From Thermomicrobiales bacterium (lineage in GTDB: Bacteria > Chloroflexota > Chloroflexia > Thermomicrobiales > UBA6265), in assembly GCA_020432165.1 (NCBI GenBank), contig JAGQGU010000011.1, positions 1 to 53,635 on the forward strand: a DNA stretch of 53,635 nucleotides, given 5' to 3'. The stretch's first letter is position 1. Every line of letters starts with the position of its first letter. Below are positions 25,307 through 34,739 of this stretch, one piece after another. The notes beneath the pieces were generated by a model. The model ran no database searches, was not told the DNA's origin, and worked only from the letters and a program-made list of their open reading frames with translations. The translations under genes were made by a program, and so were the position numbers.

Positions 25307-26440
25307 CTACCCAATCGATCGCAGGAACTCGGTTGTTCTGGCCAGACCTTCGCTGAAGATCGTAGTATCCTGTCCGATACCGATACGCAATGCGCCAGGC
25401 ATGCCAAAGGCATCTCCCGGCGCCAGCATCACCCCGACTTCGCCAGCGAGGCGATCGGCGATCGTCGTTGAGTCGATATCCAGCGCATAGCGCATCATCG
25501 CCAGCAGACCGGCTTTTGGTGCTTGCCAGCTAACCAGGTCGCTATTTGCTGCAAACCATGTATTCGCTGTCTCGAGGTTCGCGCCGATGATCGCGGCATT
25601 GCGGGCGAAAATCGCATCGCGGTTACGAATCACCGCCTCCACAATCAGATCGCTGAGCTTGGCAGGACTGAGGCTGACGTAATCGCGCACGCCCCACGCT
25701 GCCTGAGTGATCTCCGTCGGTGCCGCGAACCAGCCTATCCGGAGACCAGGCACGCCAAACGGCTTGCTTACCGTGCCGACGCTGATGCCCTTTTCATACC
25801 GACCGCGCATTGGTGCGGGAATATGCGTGCCGCCGGGATGCTCGATCCAGCGGTAGGCTTCGTCGCAAAGAATCCAGCAGTCGTTGGCTTGGGCCATCGC
25901 CACAATCTCATCGAGATCGGCATCGCTCAACATGCACCCGGTCGGATTGTGGGGCGTATTGATCACGATCATCTTCGTTTCGGGCCGCACCAGCGCCCGG
26001 AGTTCATCGAGATCGTAGTAGTAGCCATCATCGTGCACGACGCTGAGCTTGCTCACTTCGCAGCCGATCGCCTTGGGTACGCTGCCAAGCTGCTGGTAGG
26101 CGGGATCGACTACCACCACATGATCGCCAGCCTGCAGCAACACGCTAAAGAGCAGATAGTTGGCTTCGATTGCACCGGTGGTGACGAGAATGTTGTCCGC
26201 CGATGTATTCGCATAAGTAGCAGCCAGGGTGGAGCGTAGCGCTTCCGTTCCGCGAGCTTCGCTGTAACCGAGCGGTAACTCGTGGATGCGTTGTTCCAGC
26301 GTGCTCGCTTCGGCGGCCGGTATCAGATCCAGCACATTCTGCAGCGAGAGCGGTTTGATGCCGCTTTCGCAGATGTCGTGCGTGACCACGAGCTCCCATC
26401 GGGTCATCCAGCGTTCGAGAAGAAATGGTTCCAACTGCAT
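25307..26440 (-). CDS. PLP-dependent aminotransferase, class I/II
   Basis: This is a fold-type I aminotransferase of 377 residues. Visible are INTPHNPTGCML (Asn contacting PLP), CDEAYRWIE (Asp), and SVGTVSKPFGVPGLRIGW with the Schiff-base Lys and the phosphate-binding Arg. It starts at ATG 26440, overlapping the stop of the preceding transporter by one base (TGATG); a GTG three bases earlier is possible. Amino-acid specificity is not readable. Coupling to a transporter suggests uptake or export of the same compound. The APH-family kinase follows after a 96-base gap. Confidence 0.9.
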   Translation of the reverse strand: MQLEPFLLERWMTRWELVVTHDICESGIKPLSLQNVLDLIPAAEASTLEQRIHELPLGYSEARGTEALRSTLAATYANTSADNILVTTGAIEANYLLFSVLLQAGDHVVVVDPAYQQLGSVPKAIGCEVSKLSVVHDDGYYYDLDELRALVRPETKMIVINTPHNPTGCMLSDADLDEIVAMAQANDCWILCDEAYRWIEHPGGTHIPAPMRGRYEKGISVGTVSKPFGVPGLRIGWFAAPTEITQAAWGVRDYVSLSPAKLSDLIVEAVIRNRDAIFARNAAIIGANLETANTWFAANSDLVSWQAPKAGLLAMMRYALDIDSTTIADRLAGEVGVMLAPGDAFGMPGALRIGIGQDTTIFSEGLARTTEFLRSIG

Positions 26441-27840
26441 CACTTCTTTATCCTTTTGATCTTCACTTTACTGGTTCGTTCCGCGCGATTCGCTACCGGA
26501 TGCACTTCCGCCCGAAGGTCGGGTACAAGGCGTCTGCGCGCCTGACGCTTGCGTCGGCTTGCGAGAAAGCCGGTACTGACAAATGCCACGAATGCGACAC
26601 CCGCTGCGATAGCCACGGTGGTTTGCATACTGGTCGCGTTAATCAGCAGAACGCCAACAAGCATTGAGAGCGATGTCACCACCACCACGATATTCAGCAC
26701 CATATCGGCCGCCGGGAAGAGCTTGCCATCGCGCAAGCGTTGCATGGCGTAGTGCTGTTCGTTCCGTGTAATCGTATTCTGTGCCAGCCCGAGCAGGAAG
26801 AAAACACCGACGAAACACCAGTTGGCAAAGGTGCGGCTTTCGAACGTGGATGCATACCAGTCCGATGTCGCCATAAAGGGCACGGCCACCGCCAGCGTGA
26901 GCGCTGCGAAGCGCAGGAGTGCTGCCATCTGAATAGACTTTCGCGATCCCGTAAGTTCGCCAAAGAAGGTCCAGAGAGCGCCGCCAATGACCTGAGCGAG
27001 GACAACAGTAGCGACGGCAGCGCCGACGTACCAGAGTCCGAATTGCATCCGCTGCATGCCAAAGATGATCAGGAATGGATCGACCAGCGCCGCCATGCCA
27101 ATGAGCGTGCGTACACCGAGATAGCGACGGAACTCAGGATGCTGAAGCACGCGTTCGATATCGCTCCACGGTGGCACAGGTAAGCGCTGATGCAAATCCT
27201 GGTACCGGACCGGTGCCGTTACCTGGAACCAGACCGCACCCAGCCCGGCGAAGCCGCCGAGGAAGAGCAGCATACCGGCTGAGGACTGGAAACTAAGAGC
27301 GCTGTTTCCAAGCGCACGCCAGGCGACCAGGCCGCCGATGACACCCGCGACTGCACCCACAACCTGCCGCGAACGCGCGGAAGTCGGTTGATCCTGATTG
27401 GCAATAAACGAACGTGGATTCCGATGCACATTGGCGGCGGAACTGACCTGATAGAAAAGCATCCCGATGACGATCCAGGTCACCATGGTGTCGTTGCTAA
27501 AGCGTTCCGATCGCCAGCCAATGAGGGCGACAATGCCACTCGCGGCGGCCCGCACACTGCCAGCACCGAGTAGCACCAGCCGGATATCGTCCACCCTGGC
27601 GAGCGCAAAGGGCATCACGATCGAGCCGAGCGCATAGCTCATAGCAGCGGCCATGGCGACCACCGCGACATCCATAAAGGTGCCGCCGTAGAGCCATATC
27701 ACCGCCGCCAGAAAGGTGGCCGGTTGCCAGATAGCATCTACGAGTCGCTGCAGCGAGACCTGGGTCCATGAATGGACCTTGGCGAGTTCGGCCGCGGTAG
27801 GCGCGCGTATCAACTCTTCCTGTACACCGGATGGATTCAT
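26440..27840 (-). CDS. Major facilitator-like transporter
   Basis: This integral membrane protein of 466 residues has about ten to twelve hydrophobic segments. The N-terminal cytoplasmic helix is rather long, and the C-terminal tail after about residue 430 is extremely basic (RRKRQARRR and KVKIKRIKK), a typical positive-inside tail. Between the two halves lies a hydrophilic loop (about 205-235). The pattern fits an MFS-type carrier; no subfamily signature is clear. It is the first gene of a unit with the aminotransferase. Its ribosome site AGGAG lies 4 bases before the ATG at 27840. Confidence 0.65.
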   Translation of the reverse strand: MNPSGVQEELIRAPTAAELAKVHSWTQVSLQRLVDAIWQPATFLAAVIWLYGGTFMDVAVVAMAAAMSYALGSIVMPFALARVDDIRLVLLGAGSVRAAASGIVALIGWRSERFSNDTMVTWIVIGMLFYQVSSAANVHRNPRSFIANQDQPTSARSRQVVGAVAGVIGGLVAWRALGNSALSFQSSAGMLLFLGGFAGLGAVWFQVTAPVRYQDLHQRLPVPPWSDIERVLQHPEFRRYLGVRTLIGMAALVDPFLIIFGMQRMQFGLWYVGAAVATVVLAQVIGGALWTFFGELTGSRKSIQMAALLRFAALTLAVAVPFMATSDWYASTFESRTFANWCFVGVFFLLGLAQNTITRNEQHYAMQRLRDGKLFPAADMVLNIVVVVTSLSMLVGVLLINATSMQTTVAIAAGVAFVAFVSTGFLASRRKRQARRRLVPDLRAEVHPVANRAERTSKVKIKRIKK

Positions 27841-27937
27841 GAGGCTCCTGTAGATGCGTCATCCCTTCAGGTTCCCATTATAGATGGCGCGGTATAGTTG
27901 AACGAATGTCGGATCGCCTTCGCGATGCAGGAACCAC

Positions 27938-29473
27938 ATGACGACCAATCTGGCCGAATCTCAACATCATCAGGATGCCCCCACCTATCTCCTGCCAGAG
28001 TTGGCGCAGGTGAATACATCCGCGCGACCTTCTCACCGACTGGAAATGAATATCCAGATCGTCTCTGTGCTGCTGGATATTTGCTCGATCTTCCTGGCAT
28101 TCTGGGCTGCCTACGAACTCCGCTACCGTTGGCGTATCGGTGCCATTGTGCCGGTGAGCAAGGATACGCTGGAACTCTGGCAGTGGAGCCGCCACGCTCT
28201 GGCTGCCATCGCGTTTGCGCTCGTTGTCTTTACAGCCCGGGGTGTCTATCGGGTTACGATCAAGCGGAGCCTTGGCGATTACGTGCCACTGGTCGCGATC
28301 AGCTTTGGCATGTCGATCGCACTGGTTATTCTCTTCGCATTCTTCGTTCAGTTTTCTCCCAGTCGTGCGGTCTACATCTACGTATTGTGTATCGGCACGT
28401 CTCTCATGCTTGGTCATCGGGCGATTTCGGCCAGCATTCGCCGCCGCCTCTTCATGCGAGGGCAGGGTGTCGATAACGCGATGATTGTGGGGGAATCAGA
28501 GAATGCGCGCAGATTGGCGCAGTCATTGCTCGGCCAACCGCAATGGGGTTATCGGCTGGTGGGGTTCGTCAGCGACGAAGCGGGCATACATCAACTCAGC
28601 GTGGCGACCGAGGATGGCATTCGTTCTACCGATCGCCTGGGGGGCACGACCGATGTAGCTACTCTGGTTGGGCAACTGGGCGTCGACGAAGTGTTCATCG
28701 TTGAAGAGGACAACTCTCACGAACAAATCGCGCAGATGATCGAGAGTTGTCGCAGTATGGGTGTGCAGTTTCGCGTCGTTCCCGAGTTGCTTCAGATCAG
28801 TATGGATCGTGTCGATATCTCCGAGATCAATGGTGTGCCACTGATTGGCGTGCGCGATGCCTCGATCCGTGGCTGGAGCGCGATCCTTAAGCGCAGCAGC
28901 GATATTCTGCTATCGTTCGTCCTTCTCGTTGTGCTGGGTATTCCCGCAGCAATCATCGCGATGCTGATCAAACGAGACGATGCTGGCTCGGCGTTTTATC
29001 GGCAAATCAGAATCGGTCAGTACGGCAGACCGTTCAGTATGGTCAAGTTTCGGACGATGGTGACCGATGCCGACAATCAGCGTGTCGATGTTATGGAACA
29101 GGTCGGTGGCGATACGCGCTTGTTCAAGGACAAGGATGATCCTCGCATCACCAGAACCGGACGATGGCTGCGCAAGTACAGCATCGATGAGATGCCTCAG
29201 ATCTGGAATGTTTTTCGAGGCGATATGACCTTTGTCGGACCGCGTCCACCACTACCTGCTGAGGTGGTCGAGTACCAGCCCTGGCATCAGCAGCGCCTGC
29301 TGGTGCGACCGGGAATGACCGGATTGTGGCAGGTGAGCGGCCGCAGCGAGCTCAGTTTCGATCAAATGGTCCGGCTGGATCTTTACTACGCCGAGAACTG
29401 GAGTCTGTGGCTGGATATCAAGATCATTCTCCGTACCATTCCGGCAGTCATCTTTGGGCGAGGGGCGTACTAG
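27938..29473 (+). CDS. Polyprenyl-phosphate sugar-1-phosphate transferase (WcaJ/CpsE type)
   Basis: This enzyme starts repeat-unit assembly of a surface polysaccharide by moving sugar 1-phosphate from a nucleotide sugar to a polyprenyl phosphate. The 511-residue protein has N-terminal membrane helices (about 30-150) and a central Rossmann-like region (about 175-290). The C-terminal catalytic domain begins with a membrane helix (RSSDILLSFVLLVVLGIPAA) and continues with MVKFRTM, RKYSIDEMPQIWNVFRGDM, FVGPRPPLPAE and PGMTGLWQVSGRS, all family hallmarks. RBS AGGA precedes the ATG. It overlaps the next gene by one base. The downstream glycosyltransferases are not in the window. Confidence 0.93.
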   Translation: MTTNLAESQHHQDAPTYLLPELAQVNTSARPSHRLEMNIQIVSVLLDICSIFLAFWAAYELRYRWRIGAIVPVSKDTLELWQWSRHALAAIAFALVVFTARGVYRVTIKRSLGDYVPLVAISFGMSIALVILFAFFVQFSPSRAVYIYVLCIGTSLMLGHRAISASIRRRLFMRGQGVDNAMIVGESENARRLAQSLLGQPQWGYRLVGFVSDEAGIHQLSVATEDGIRSTDRLGGTTDVATLVGQLGVDEVFIVEEDNSHEQIAQMIESCRSMGVQFRVVPELLQISMDRVDISEINGVPLIGVRDASIRGWSAILKRSSDILLSFVLLVVLGIPAAIIAMLIKRDDAGSAFYRQIRIGQYGRPFSMVKFRTMVTDADNQRVDVMEQVGGDTRLFKDKDDPRITRTGRWLRKYSIDEMPQIWNVFRGDMTFVGPRPPLPAEVVEYQPWHQQRLLVRPGMTGLWQVSGRSELSFDQMVRLDLYYAENWSLWLDIKIILRTIPAVIFGRGAY

Positions 29474-30090
29474 TGGATCTGTGGGATTGGCTGCGTGGTC
29501 TTAAGCGTTGGTGGTGGATATTGGTGCTCTTTCCTGGGTTGGCAGGAGTCACTACCTGGATAGTTGCGCCGAAACCCGCATACGAGACGACCTGGACCGT
29601 CAACGTCCTGCTGGACGATCCGGAATACGCCAACAACCAGAACTACTTCGATTTCCTGTTACTGGATGATCTCGACAGCCTGATGCGCTCGGGTGCCCTG
29701 GGCGATGTGATGTATCTGAAACTGCCGGAAGCGACGCAGAGCAAGATCAGCCGAGAGAAGTTTGGCGACATGATCGAGAGCCGTCGCCAGGGGCGATCGG
29801 TGGAGATCACCATTTCAGGTGATGATGCGGATACGGTGCAGGTTGTGGCCGAAACGATCACTGCGAACCTGGAGGGTGTCGCCAATCAGTATCTTCTCCC
29901 GGCCGATAACACGCGCGGACCGGTGACGATCAATATTCTGGACGATATCCCGGCACCAACGTTGAACACGACGAAGCGCCTGGTGACGGTTGGTGCAATC
30001 ACCACGGGCGCAATGCTGCTCTCGCTGGCAGCGACGGGTGTGGCAGAATGGTTGCGCATGAGTTATCGCGCGAAGAACTCCGCCAGATAA
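29473..30090 (+). CDS. Wzz/YveK-like chain-length determinant protein
   Basis: The start is GTG at 29473 in a TAGTG overlap with the sugar transferase. The 205-residue protein has an N-terminal membrane segment (about 15-32), a periplasmic coiled region (about 40-165) and a C-terminal membrane segment (about 177-197). That is the Wzz/YveK layout controlling polysaccharide chain length. The usual proline-rich motif before the second helix appears as PAPTLN. An upstream in-frame ATG would give 49 extra residues overlapping the transferase and is not likely. The last 28 bases overlap the end of the convergent hisI gene. Confidence 0.75.
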   Translation: MDLWDWLRGLKRWWWILVLFPGLAGVTTWIVAPKPAYETTWTVNVLLDDPEYANNQNYFDFLLLDDLDSLMRSGALGDVMYLKLPEATQSKISREKFGDMIESRRQGRSVEITISGDDADTVQVVAETITANLEGVANQYLLPADNTRGPVTINILDDIPAPTLNTTKRLVTVGAITTGAMLLSLAATGVAEWLRMSYRAKNSAR

Positions 30091-30956
30091 GGCTTGCCCT
30101 GCAACTCCGCCAGATCGCGCTCGATCACGGCTCGTGGATCGATATCGAGTGTGCGCACGGCTTCCGCGATCATACGCAGTAGATGCATGGCAGTCCCTGC
30201 GGTAATCTGTTCCAGAGATAGCGCTTCCGCACGTAGCACCAGAGAGGCAGTGATGGCACCCACTGTCGCCTCTGGCACATCCAACGCCCGATCTGGTCGC
30301 ACAGCTTCGTAACCGATTCCCTGCAGCAGGCATTCGATCACAATCCAGTAGGCGCACTGGCTGGCTTCCAGTAGTGCATCCTCCCGCTGGTCCTGGTGCA
30401 TATGTGTGCCATCCAGTACACCAGCCAGTTCCTGCAGTTCATCCTGAATACGCGGCAAGACAGACGCATCAGATGATCGCAGGAGACGACTGGTGGTGGA
30501 GACCGCCGCCAGATCATGATCGCGCAGATACTCGTAGGCACCCCACCAGCGTTGCGTCAGCCCCACCAGCCCAAAGCCATCACCGTAGACATCACGAGGA
30601 TCGAAGAGTCGATCCTGGGTGCGCTCCAGTGTCCCATCGGGCAGCAGCTCACGATAATAGCAAGTGGCATAACCATCGTGACAGACAGCACCGATCTGTT
30701 CGACGCGGATAAGCAGGCTGTTCAGCTCGCAGTTCACAGCTATATTGCGCACACGTTGAATGTGACCGCTACTCGCCCCCTTGTGCCACAACTCGTTGCG
30801 CGATCGACTCCAGAAATGCACTTCGCCAGTAGATCTGGTGGCGGTCAACGCCTCGGCGTTCATGAAACCAACCATCAGGACGGCATCCGTCGCGTCGTCC
30901 TGAATCACCGCCGGAATCAACCCGTCATCGGGCCAGCGAATCGGCAGCTCGCTCAC
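30063..30956 (-). CDS. hisI: HisI phosphoribosyl-AMP cyclohydrolase with unusual C-terminal domain
   Basis: Residues 1-105 are a PRA-cyclohydrolase: [30 protein letters not shown] and [15 protein letters not shown] are clear. The three zinc cysteines (76, 92, 99) are present. The magnesium-binding D-x-D-x-D is N75-C-E77-L-N79 here. Residues 110-297 are not a normal HisE. There is a helical, MazG/HisE-reminiscent stretch (QDELQELAG at about 171-179 and [18 protein letters not shown] at about 197-214), but the E-E-x-x-E catalytic motif is lacking. PRA-pyrophosphohydrolase activity is uncertain. It overlaps hisF by 4 bases and is last in the operon. Confidence 0.85.
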   Translation of the reverse strand: MSELPIRWPDDGLIPAVIQDDATDAVLMVGFMNAEALTATRSTGEVHFWSRSRNELWHKGASSGHIQRVRNIAVNCELNSLLIRVEQIGAVCHDGYATCYYRELLPDGTLERTQDRLFDPRDVYGDGFGLVGLTQRWWGAYEYLRDHDLAAVSTTSRLLRSSDASVLPRIQDELQELAGVLDGTHMHQDQREDALLEASQCAYWIVIECLLQGIGYEAVRPDRALDVPEATVGAITASLVLRAEALSLEQITAGTAMHLLRMIAEAVRTLDIDPRAVIERDLAELQGKPYLAEFFAR

Positions 30957-31735
30957 ACCGCTGCCTCCATGCGTACATCAATACCATCGTCTGCCAGGTA
31001 TGCCTTGACATCACGAATGCGCATTGTCCCGAAGTGGAAGAGTGATGCCGCAAGGACGGCATCAGCATGGCCTTGTTGGATCACCTCTGCAAAGTCACTC
31101 AGTTCACCGGCACCACCGCTGGCAATGACAGGGATATTTACGGCTGCATCAATGGCCTGATGCAAAGCGATATCGTAACCACTCAGCGTGCCATCGCGAT
31201 CCATGCTGGTCAGCAAAATCTCACCGGCACCACGTTCTTTACACTCGCGAGCCCACACGATGGCATCGATTCCGGTTGGAGTACGGCCACCATGTGTGAA
31301 GACCTCCCAGCGATCCTCTTCTGGGACCCGGCGGGCATCGATTGCTACCACCACGCATTGGGTTCCGAACTTTGCCGCCCCCTGGTTGATCAGATCTGGA
31401 TTGTTGACTGCGGCAGTGTTCATCGCCACCTTGTCCGCACCAGCGGCGAGTAATCGACGCATATCTTCTACGCTGCGGACACCACCACCCACCGTAAGCG
31501 GAATGAAGACCTGATCGGCTGTCTTCTGGACGACATCGATAATCGTGTCGCGATTGTCCGAACTGGCGGTGATATCGAGGAAGACCAGTTCGTCGGCACC
31601 CTCGTCGTTGTAGAAGGCGGCCATCTCTACAGGATCGCCCGCATCGCGGAGATCAACGAAGTTCACGCCTTTCACTACGCGTCCGGCTTTCACATCCAGG
31701 CAGGGAATGACGCGTGCTATCAGCTTGCTTGTCAT
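30953..31735 (-). CDS. hisF: Imidazole glycerol phosphate synthase, cyclase subunit
   Basis: HisF is a beta/alpha barrel that joins PRFAR and ammonia from HisH to form IGP and AICAR. The 260-residue protein begins [21 protein letters not shown] with the catalytic first Asp, has [28 protein letters not shown] for the phosphate site and [15 protein letters not shown] with the second catalytic Asp. It overlaps hisA and hisI by four bases each, so this operon is tightly coupled. Confidence 0.97.
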   Translation of the reverse strand: MTSKLIARVIPCLDVKAGRVVKGVNFVDLRDAGDPVEMAAFYNDEGADELVFLDITASSDNRDTIIDVVQKTADQVFIPLTVGGGVRSVEDMRRLLAAGADKVAMNTAAVNNPDLINQGAAKFGTQCVVVAIDARRVPEEDRWEVFTHGGRTPTGIDAIVWARECKERGAGEILLTSMDRDGTLSGYDIALHQAIDAAVNIPVIASGGAGELSDFAEVIQQGHADAVLAASLFHFGTMRIRDVKAYLADDGIDVRMEAAV

Positions 31736-32451
31736 GATGCGGCTCCTGCGGTGATGGCCTCGGCCAGGCTGATACGTTCGTGGTAAAGTGCTGCGCCCAC
31801 AATGACACCGGCCGCCCGCGTGCGCTTGATGCTGCGAATATCGGCGATACTGCTGACACCGCCGGAGGCGATGACATTGGCATCGATGCTCATCGTCATA
31901 TCGATCAATCCGGCGATGTTTGGGCCTTCCAGTTTGCCATCGCGTCCGATATCGGTATAGATAATGTTCTGCACGCCCATCGCCGCGAAAGTGATGCCCG
32001 CATGGATAGCTGTTACGCGTGTCTGCTCGGTCCAGCCCTGAGTGGCGAGTCTGCCATCGCGGGCATCAAGACCGACAGCTATGCGCTCGCCATACTTCTT
32101 GACGGCGAACTCCACCATGACGGGATTCGTCACCGCTGCCGAACCGATGACGACGCGGTTGATGCCTGCAGCGATCATGGCATCGATATCCTCAATCGTG
32201 CGTAACCCGCCCCCGAGCTGGATCGGGACATTGATTTCCTTGCGAATGCGCAGGATCGTCTCCGCATTCGCACGCACACCATCGCGCGCGCCATCGAGAT
32301 CGACAATGTGAATCCACTCGGCTCCTTCCGCTTGCCAACGCAGCGCAGCATCCAGAGGGTCGGCATCGAAGACCGTCTCGCGATCGTAATCTCCCTCGAC
32401 CAGGCGGACTGCCTTGCCGCCGCGGATATCGATAGCAGGATAGATAATCAT
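31732..32451 (-). CDS. hisA: ProFAR isomerase
   Basis: HisA isomerises the aminoaldose ProFAR to the aminoketose PRFAR. This 239-residue barrel shows [14 protein letters not shown] (catalytic Asp), [28 protein letters not shown] and [17 protein letters not shown] (second Asp), then [11 protein letters not shown]. It lies 14 bases after hisH and overlaps hisF by 4. It could in principle be PriA-like (also TrpF), but I see no evidence for that. Confidence 0.96.
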   Translation of the reverse strand: MIIYPAIDIRGGKAVRLVEGDYDRETVFDADPLDAALRWQAEGAEWIHIVDLDGARDGVRANAETILRIRKEINVPIQLGGGLRTIEDIDAMIAAGINRVVIGSAAVTNPVMVEFAVKKYGERIAVGLDARDGRLATQGWTEQTRVTAIHAGITFAAMGVQNIIYTDIGRDGKLEGPNIAGLIDMTMSIDANVIASGGVSSIADIRSIKRTRAAGVIVGAALYHERISLAEAITAGAAS

Positions 32452-32465
32452 GGAGACCTCCTCGT

Positions 32466-33056
32466 CTACGATCTGAGCCAGACACCCAGCAGATCAAGAC
32501 CGGCGCGGTGACTCTTCTCCGGGTGAAACTGCGTTCCCCAGATGTTCTCGTGAATCACCACACTTGCAAATGGTTCGCCATATCCGGTGACCCCGGCGAT
32601 ATCGCGCTCATCGTCTGGTTGCACCACATAGCTATGGACAAAGTAGAAATACCCTTCCGGTTGGTCAGCCAATGACGAATGTCCGGTGAACTGCACGGTG
32701 TTCCAGCCCATATGTGGCACTTTGAGACCATCGCCCAACTTCACAGCATTGCCTTCAAGCAGACCGAGGCCGGTTGTGGGGCCTTCCTCCTGATCGCCAA
32801 AGAGCAGTTGCATTCCCAGACAGACTCCAAGGAGTGGTGTGCCTTTGTGTGCTATTCCCGTCACCGCATCCGCGATGCCGGTATCGTGCAGTTGTTCCAT
32901 CGCGGCTTTGGCGTTGCCCACACCGGGCAGCACCACGCGGTCGGCGGCCAGGATACGCTCCGGTGCGCTGGTGATCTCCACCTGCGCGCCATGTGATTCC
33001 AGTGCGCGTTGAATCGAGCGCAGGTTCCCGGCACCGTAGTCAATAATCGCGATCAT
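32466..33056 (-). CDS. hisH: Imidazole glycerol phosphate synthase, glutamine amidotransferase subunit
   Basis: HisH releases ammonia from glutamine and channels it to HisF. The 196-residue protein has the triad: Cys in LLGVCLGMQLLFG, and His and Glu in GTQFHPEKSHRAG. The start begins MIAIIDYGAGNLRSIQRAL, a class I amidotransferase signature. It overlaps hisB by 4 bases. Confidence 0.97.
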   Translation of the reverse strand: MIAIIDYGAGNLRSIQRALESHGAQVEITSAPERILAADRVVLPGVGNAKAAMEQLHDTGIADAVTGIAHKGTPLLGVCLGMQLLFGDQEEGPTTGLGLLEGNAVKLGDGLKVPHMGWNTVQFTGHSSLADQPEGYFYFVHSYVVQPDDERDIAGVTGYGEPFASVVIHENIWGTQFHPEKSHRAGLDLLGVWLRS

Positions 33057-33649
33057 GCCAGCACACCTTTGGTGCTGGGTACGGTGGCAGTGTCGCCACC
33101 GACTCGCACCGCCATGCGGAAGGCGACCGCCGCTGCCTTAAAGATTGCCTCAGCGGCATGGTGACTATTACGTGCGCGGATGAGATCGATATGCATCGTG
33201 AGTCCGGCATTCATTGCCACCGATCGCCAGAATTCCTCGACCAGACTGGCCGCGAAGTCCGCCCCAATCACTGCTTCGGGCATGGCGGCTTCAAAGTGCA
33301 GAAATGGACGCCCGGAGATGTCCAGAACCACGCGAGCCAGAGCCTCATCCAGGGGAGCGTAGGCGAAACCGTAGCGATCGATACCGCGGCGATCGCCAAG
33401 CGCTTCCTTCAGCGCCTGTCCGAGGGCGATACCGGTATCTTCCACCGTGTGATGCGGATCCATCGCGGCATCGCCACGGGCGGTGACACTAAGGTCCCAG
33501 CGCGCGTGCCGACCGAGGGCATCAAGCATGTGGTCCAGGAAGAGCACACCGGTCTCTGCCCGAACAACACCCGTCCCATCGATACTGAGTTCCAGGTTGA
33601 CATCTGTTTCTCCCGTTGTGCGGGAGACCGAAGCTATGCGCTCACTCAT
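33053..33649 (-). CDS. hisB: Imidazoleglycerol-phosphate dehydratase
   Basis: This manganese enzyme makes imidazole acetol phosphate. The 198-residue protein is the single-domain form, without histidinol phosphatase. Visible are FLDHMLDALGRHARWDL, HHTVEDTGIALGQAL and the metal motif NSHHAAEAIFKA. Overlap is four bases with both hisC and hisH. A histidinol-phosphate phosphatase must come from elsewhere. Confidence 0.97.
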   Translation of the reverse strand: MSERIASVSRTTGETDVNLELSIDGTGVVRAETGVLFLDHMLDALGRHARWDLSVTARGDAAMDPHHTVEDTGIALGQALKEALGDRRGIDRYGFAYAPLDEALARVVLDISGRPFLHFEAAMPEAVIGADFAASLVEEFWRSVAMNAGLTMHIDLIRARNSHHAAEAIFKAAAVAFRMAVRVGGDTATVPSTKGVLA

Positions 33650-34722
33650 GCCAGCACCTCTTCCAGTGCGTTCAGGAAGGCTGAATTCTCATCAGGGAGT
33701 CCGATACTGACACGCAGGTGATCGCCTAGATCCAAATGTGGTTGTGGGTAGTGACGGACATAGATGTGGCGGTCATTCAGTTGAGCCAGGATATCTGGCG
33801 CGCTATCGCCAGGGAGTTTGAAGAGAACGAAATTGGTCGCGCTTGGGTAGGCGACTACACCGGGCAACTCGTTCAAACAGGCGGTAACGCGTTCGCGTTC
33901 GGCCACTTGCTCGTCGCGATTGGCCTTGAGCGCATCCAGATCGTTCAGGCTGGCAATAGCTATCGCAGCGCTTACCGAAGAGACATTGGCAAATGCTGGC
34001 GTAGCCGCACTGACATAGGGCACCAGATCCTCCGGGAAGATACCGTAACCCACGCGATAACCCGCGAGGCCAGCGAACTTGCTCAACGTCCTCAGCACGA
34101 TTGCGTTCGGGAAGCGATTGGCGAAGTCGAGATGATCGGTACCACTGAATTCGGCGTACGCTTCATCAATCGCAACCGGACACGACACATTCGCGCAGAT
34201 CTCCGCGATCTGCTCCAGCGGAAAGAGCGTGCCCGTCGGATTGTTCGGATTGCAGACGATCACCATCGCGGTATTCTCGTTCACCGCATCGATCACACCC
34301 TGCAGATTCAGCGCGAAATCGGGTGCCGGTCCCAACGGCACATCCACAATCACACCACCGTGCAAGGGGAAGAAGGTCTCATACATCCCGAAAGTGGGAT
34401 TGGAAATGACCACTTCCTTACCGGGCGAGATGAAGAGCGTGGCCAGAATCTGGAAAACATCATCCAGCCCAGCGCCGCAGGCGATACGCTCGGGAGCAAA
34501 CCCGACATAGTCGCCAATAGCGGTGCGGAGTTCTACCTGGCTGAAATCTGGATAGCGATTGCCGTTGTGGAAGGTTTCCAGCAGCGCCTGTGCCTTGGGC
34601 GCGAGCGGGTAGGGCGATTCGTTCAGATTGAGAAAGATGCTATCCGCATGTACCTGGCGCTGCGCCAGCTTGTACGCTGCTGCCGGTGAGACTTCCTTGC
34701 GGACGTAGTTGGTGATAGACAT
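33646..34722 (-). CDS. hisC: Histidinol-phosphate aminotransferase
   Basis: This PLP enzyme makes L-histidinol phosphate. The 358-residue protein has LNLNESPYPLAPKAQALL at the start, MVIVCNPNNPTGTLFPLEQI, IDEAYAEFSG, and VLRTLSKFAGLAGYRVGYG with the PLP lysine. An earlier in-frame ATG exists, but the sequence ahead of 34722 overlaps hisG and is not family-like. It follows hisG by 17 bases and overlaps hisB by four. Confidence 0.96.
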   Translation of the reverse strand: MSITNYVRKEVSPAAAYKLAQRQVHADSIFLNLNESPYPLAPKAQALLETFHNGNRYPDFSQVELRTAIGDYVGFAPERIACGAGLDDVFQILATLFISPGKEVVISNPTFGMYETFFPLHGGVIVDVPLGPAPDFALNLQGVIDAVNENTAMVIVCNPNNPTGTLFPLEQIAEICANVSCPVAIDEAYAEFSGTDHLDFANRFPNAIVLRTLSKFAGLAGYRVGYGIFPEDLVPYVSAATPAFANVSSVSAAIAIASLNDLDALKANRDEQVAERERVTACLNELPGVVAYPSATNFVLFKLPGDSAPDILAQLNDRHIYVRHYPQPHLDLGDHLRVSIGLPDENSAFLNALEEVLA

Positions 34723-34739
34723 GGGAATGAACCTTTCGC

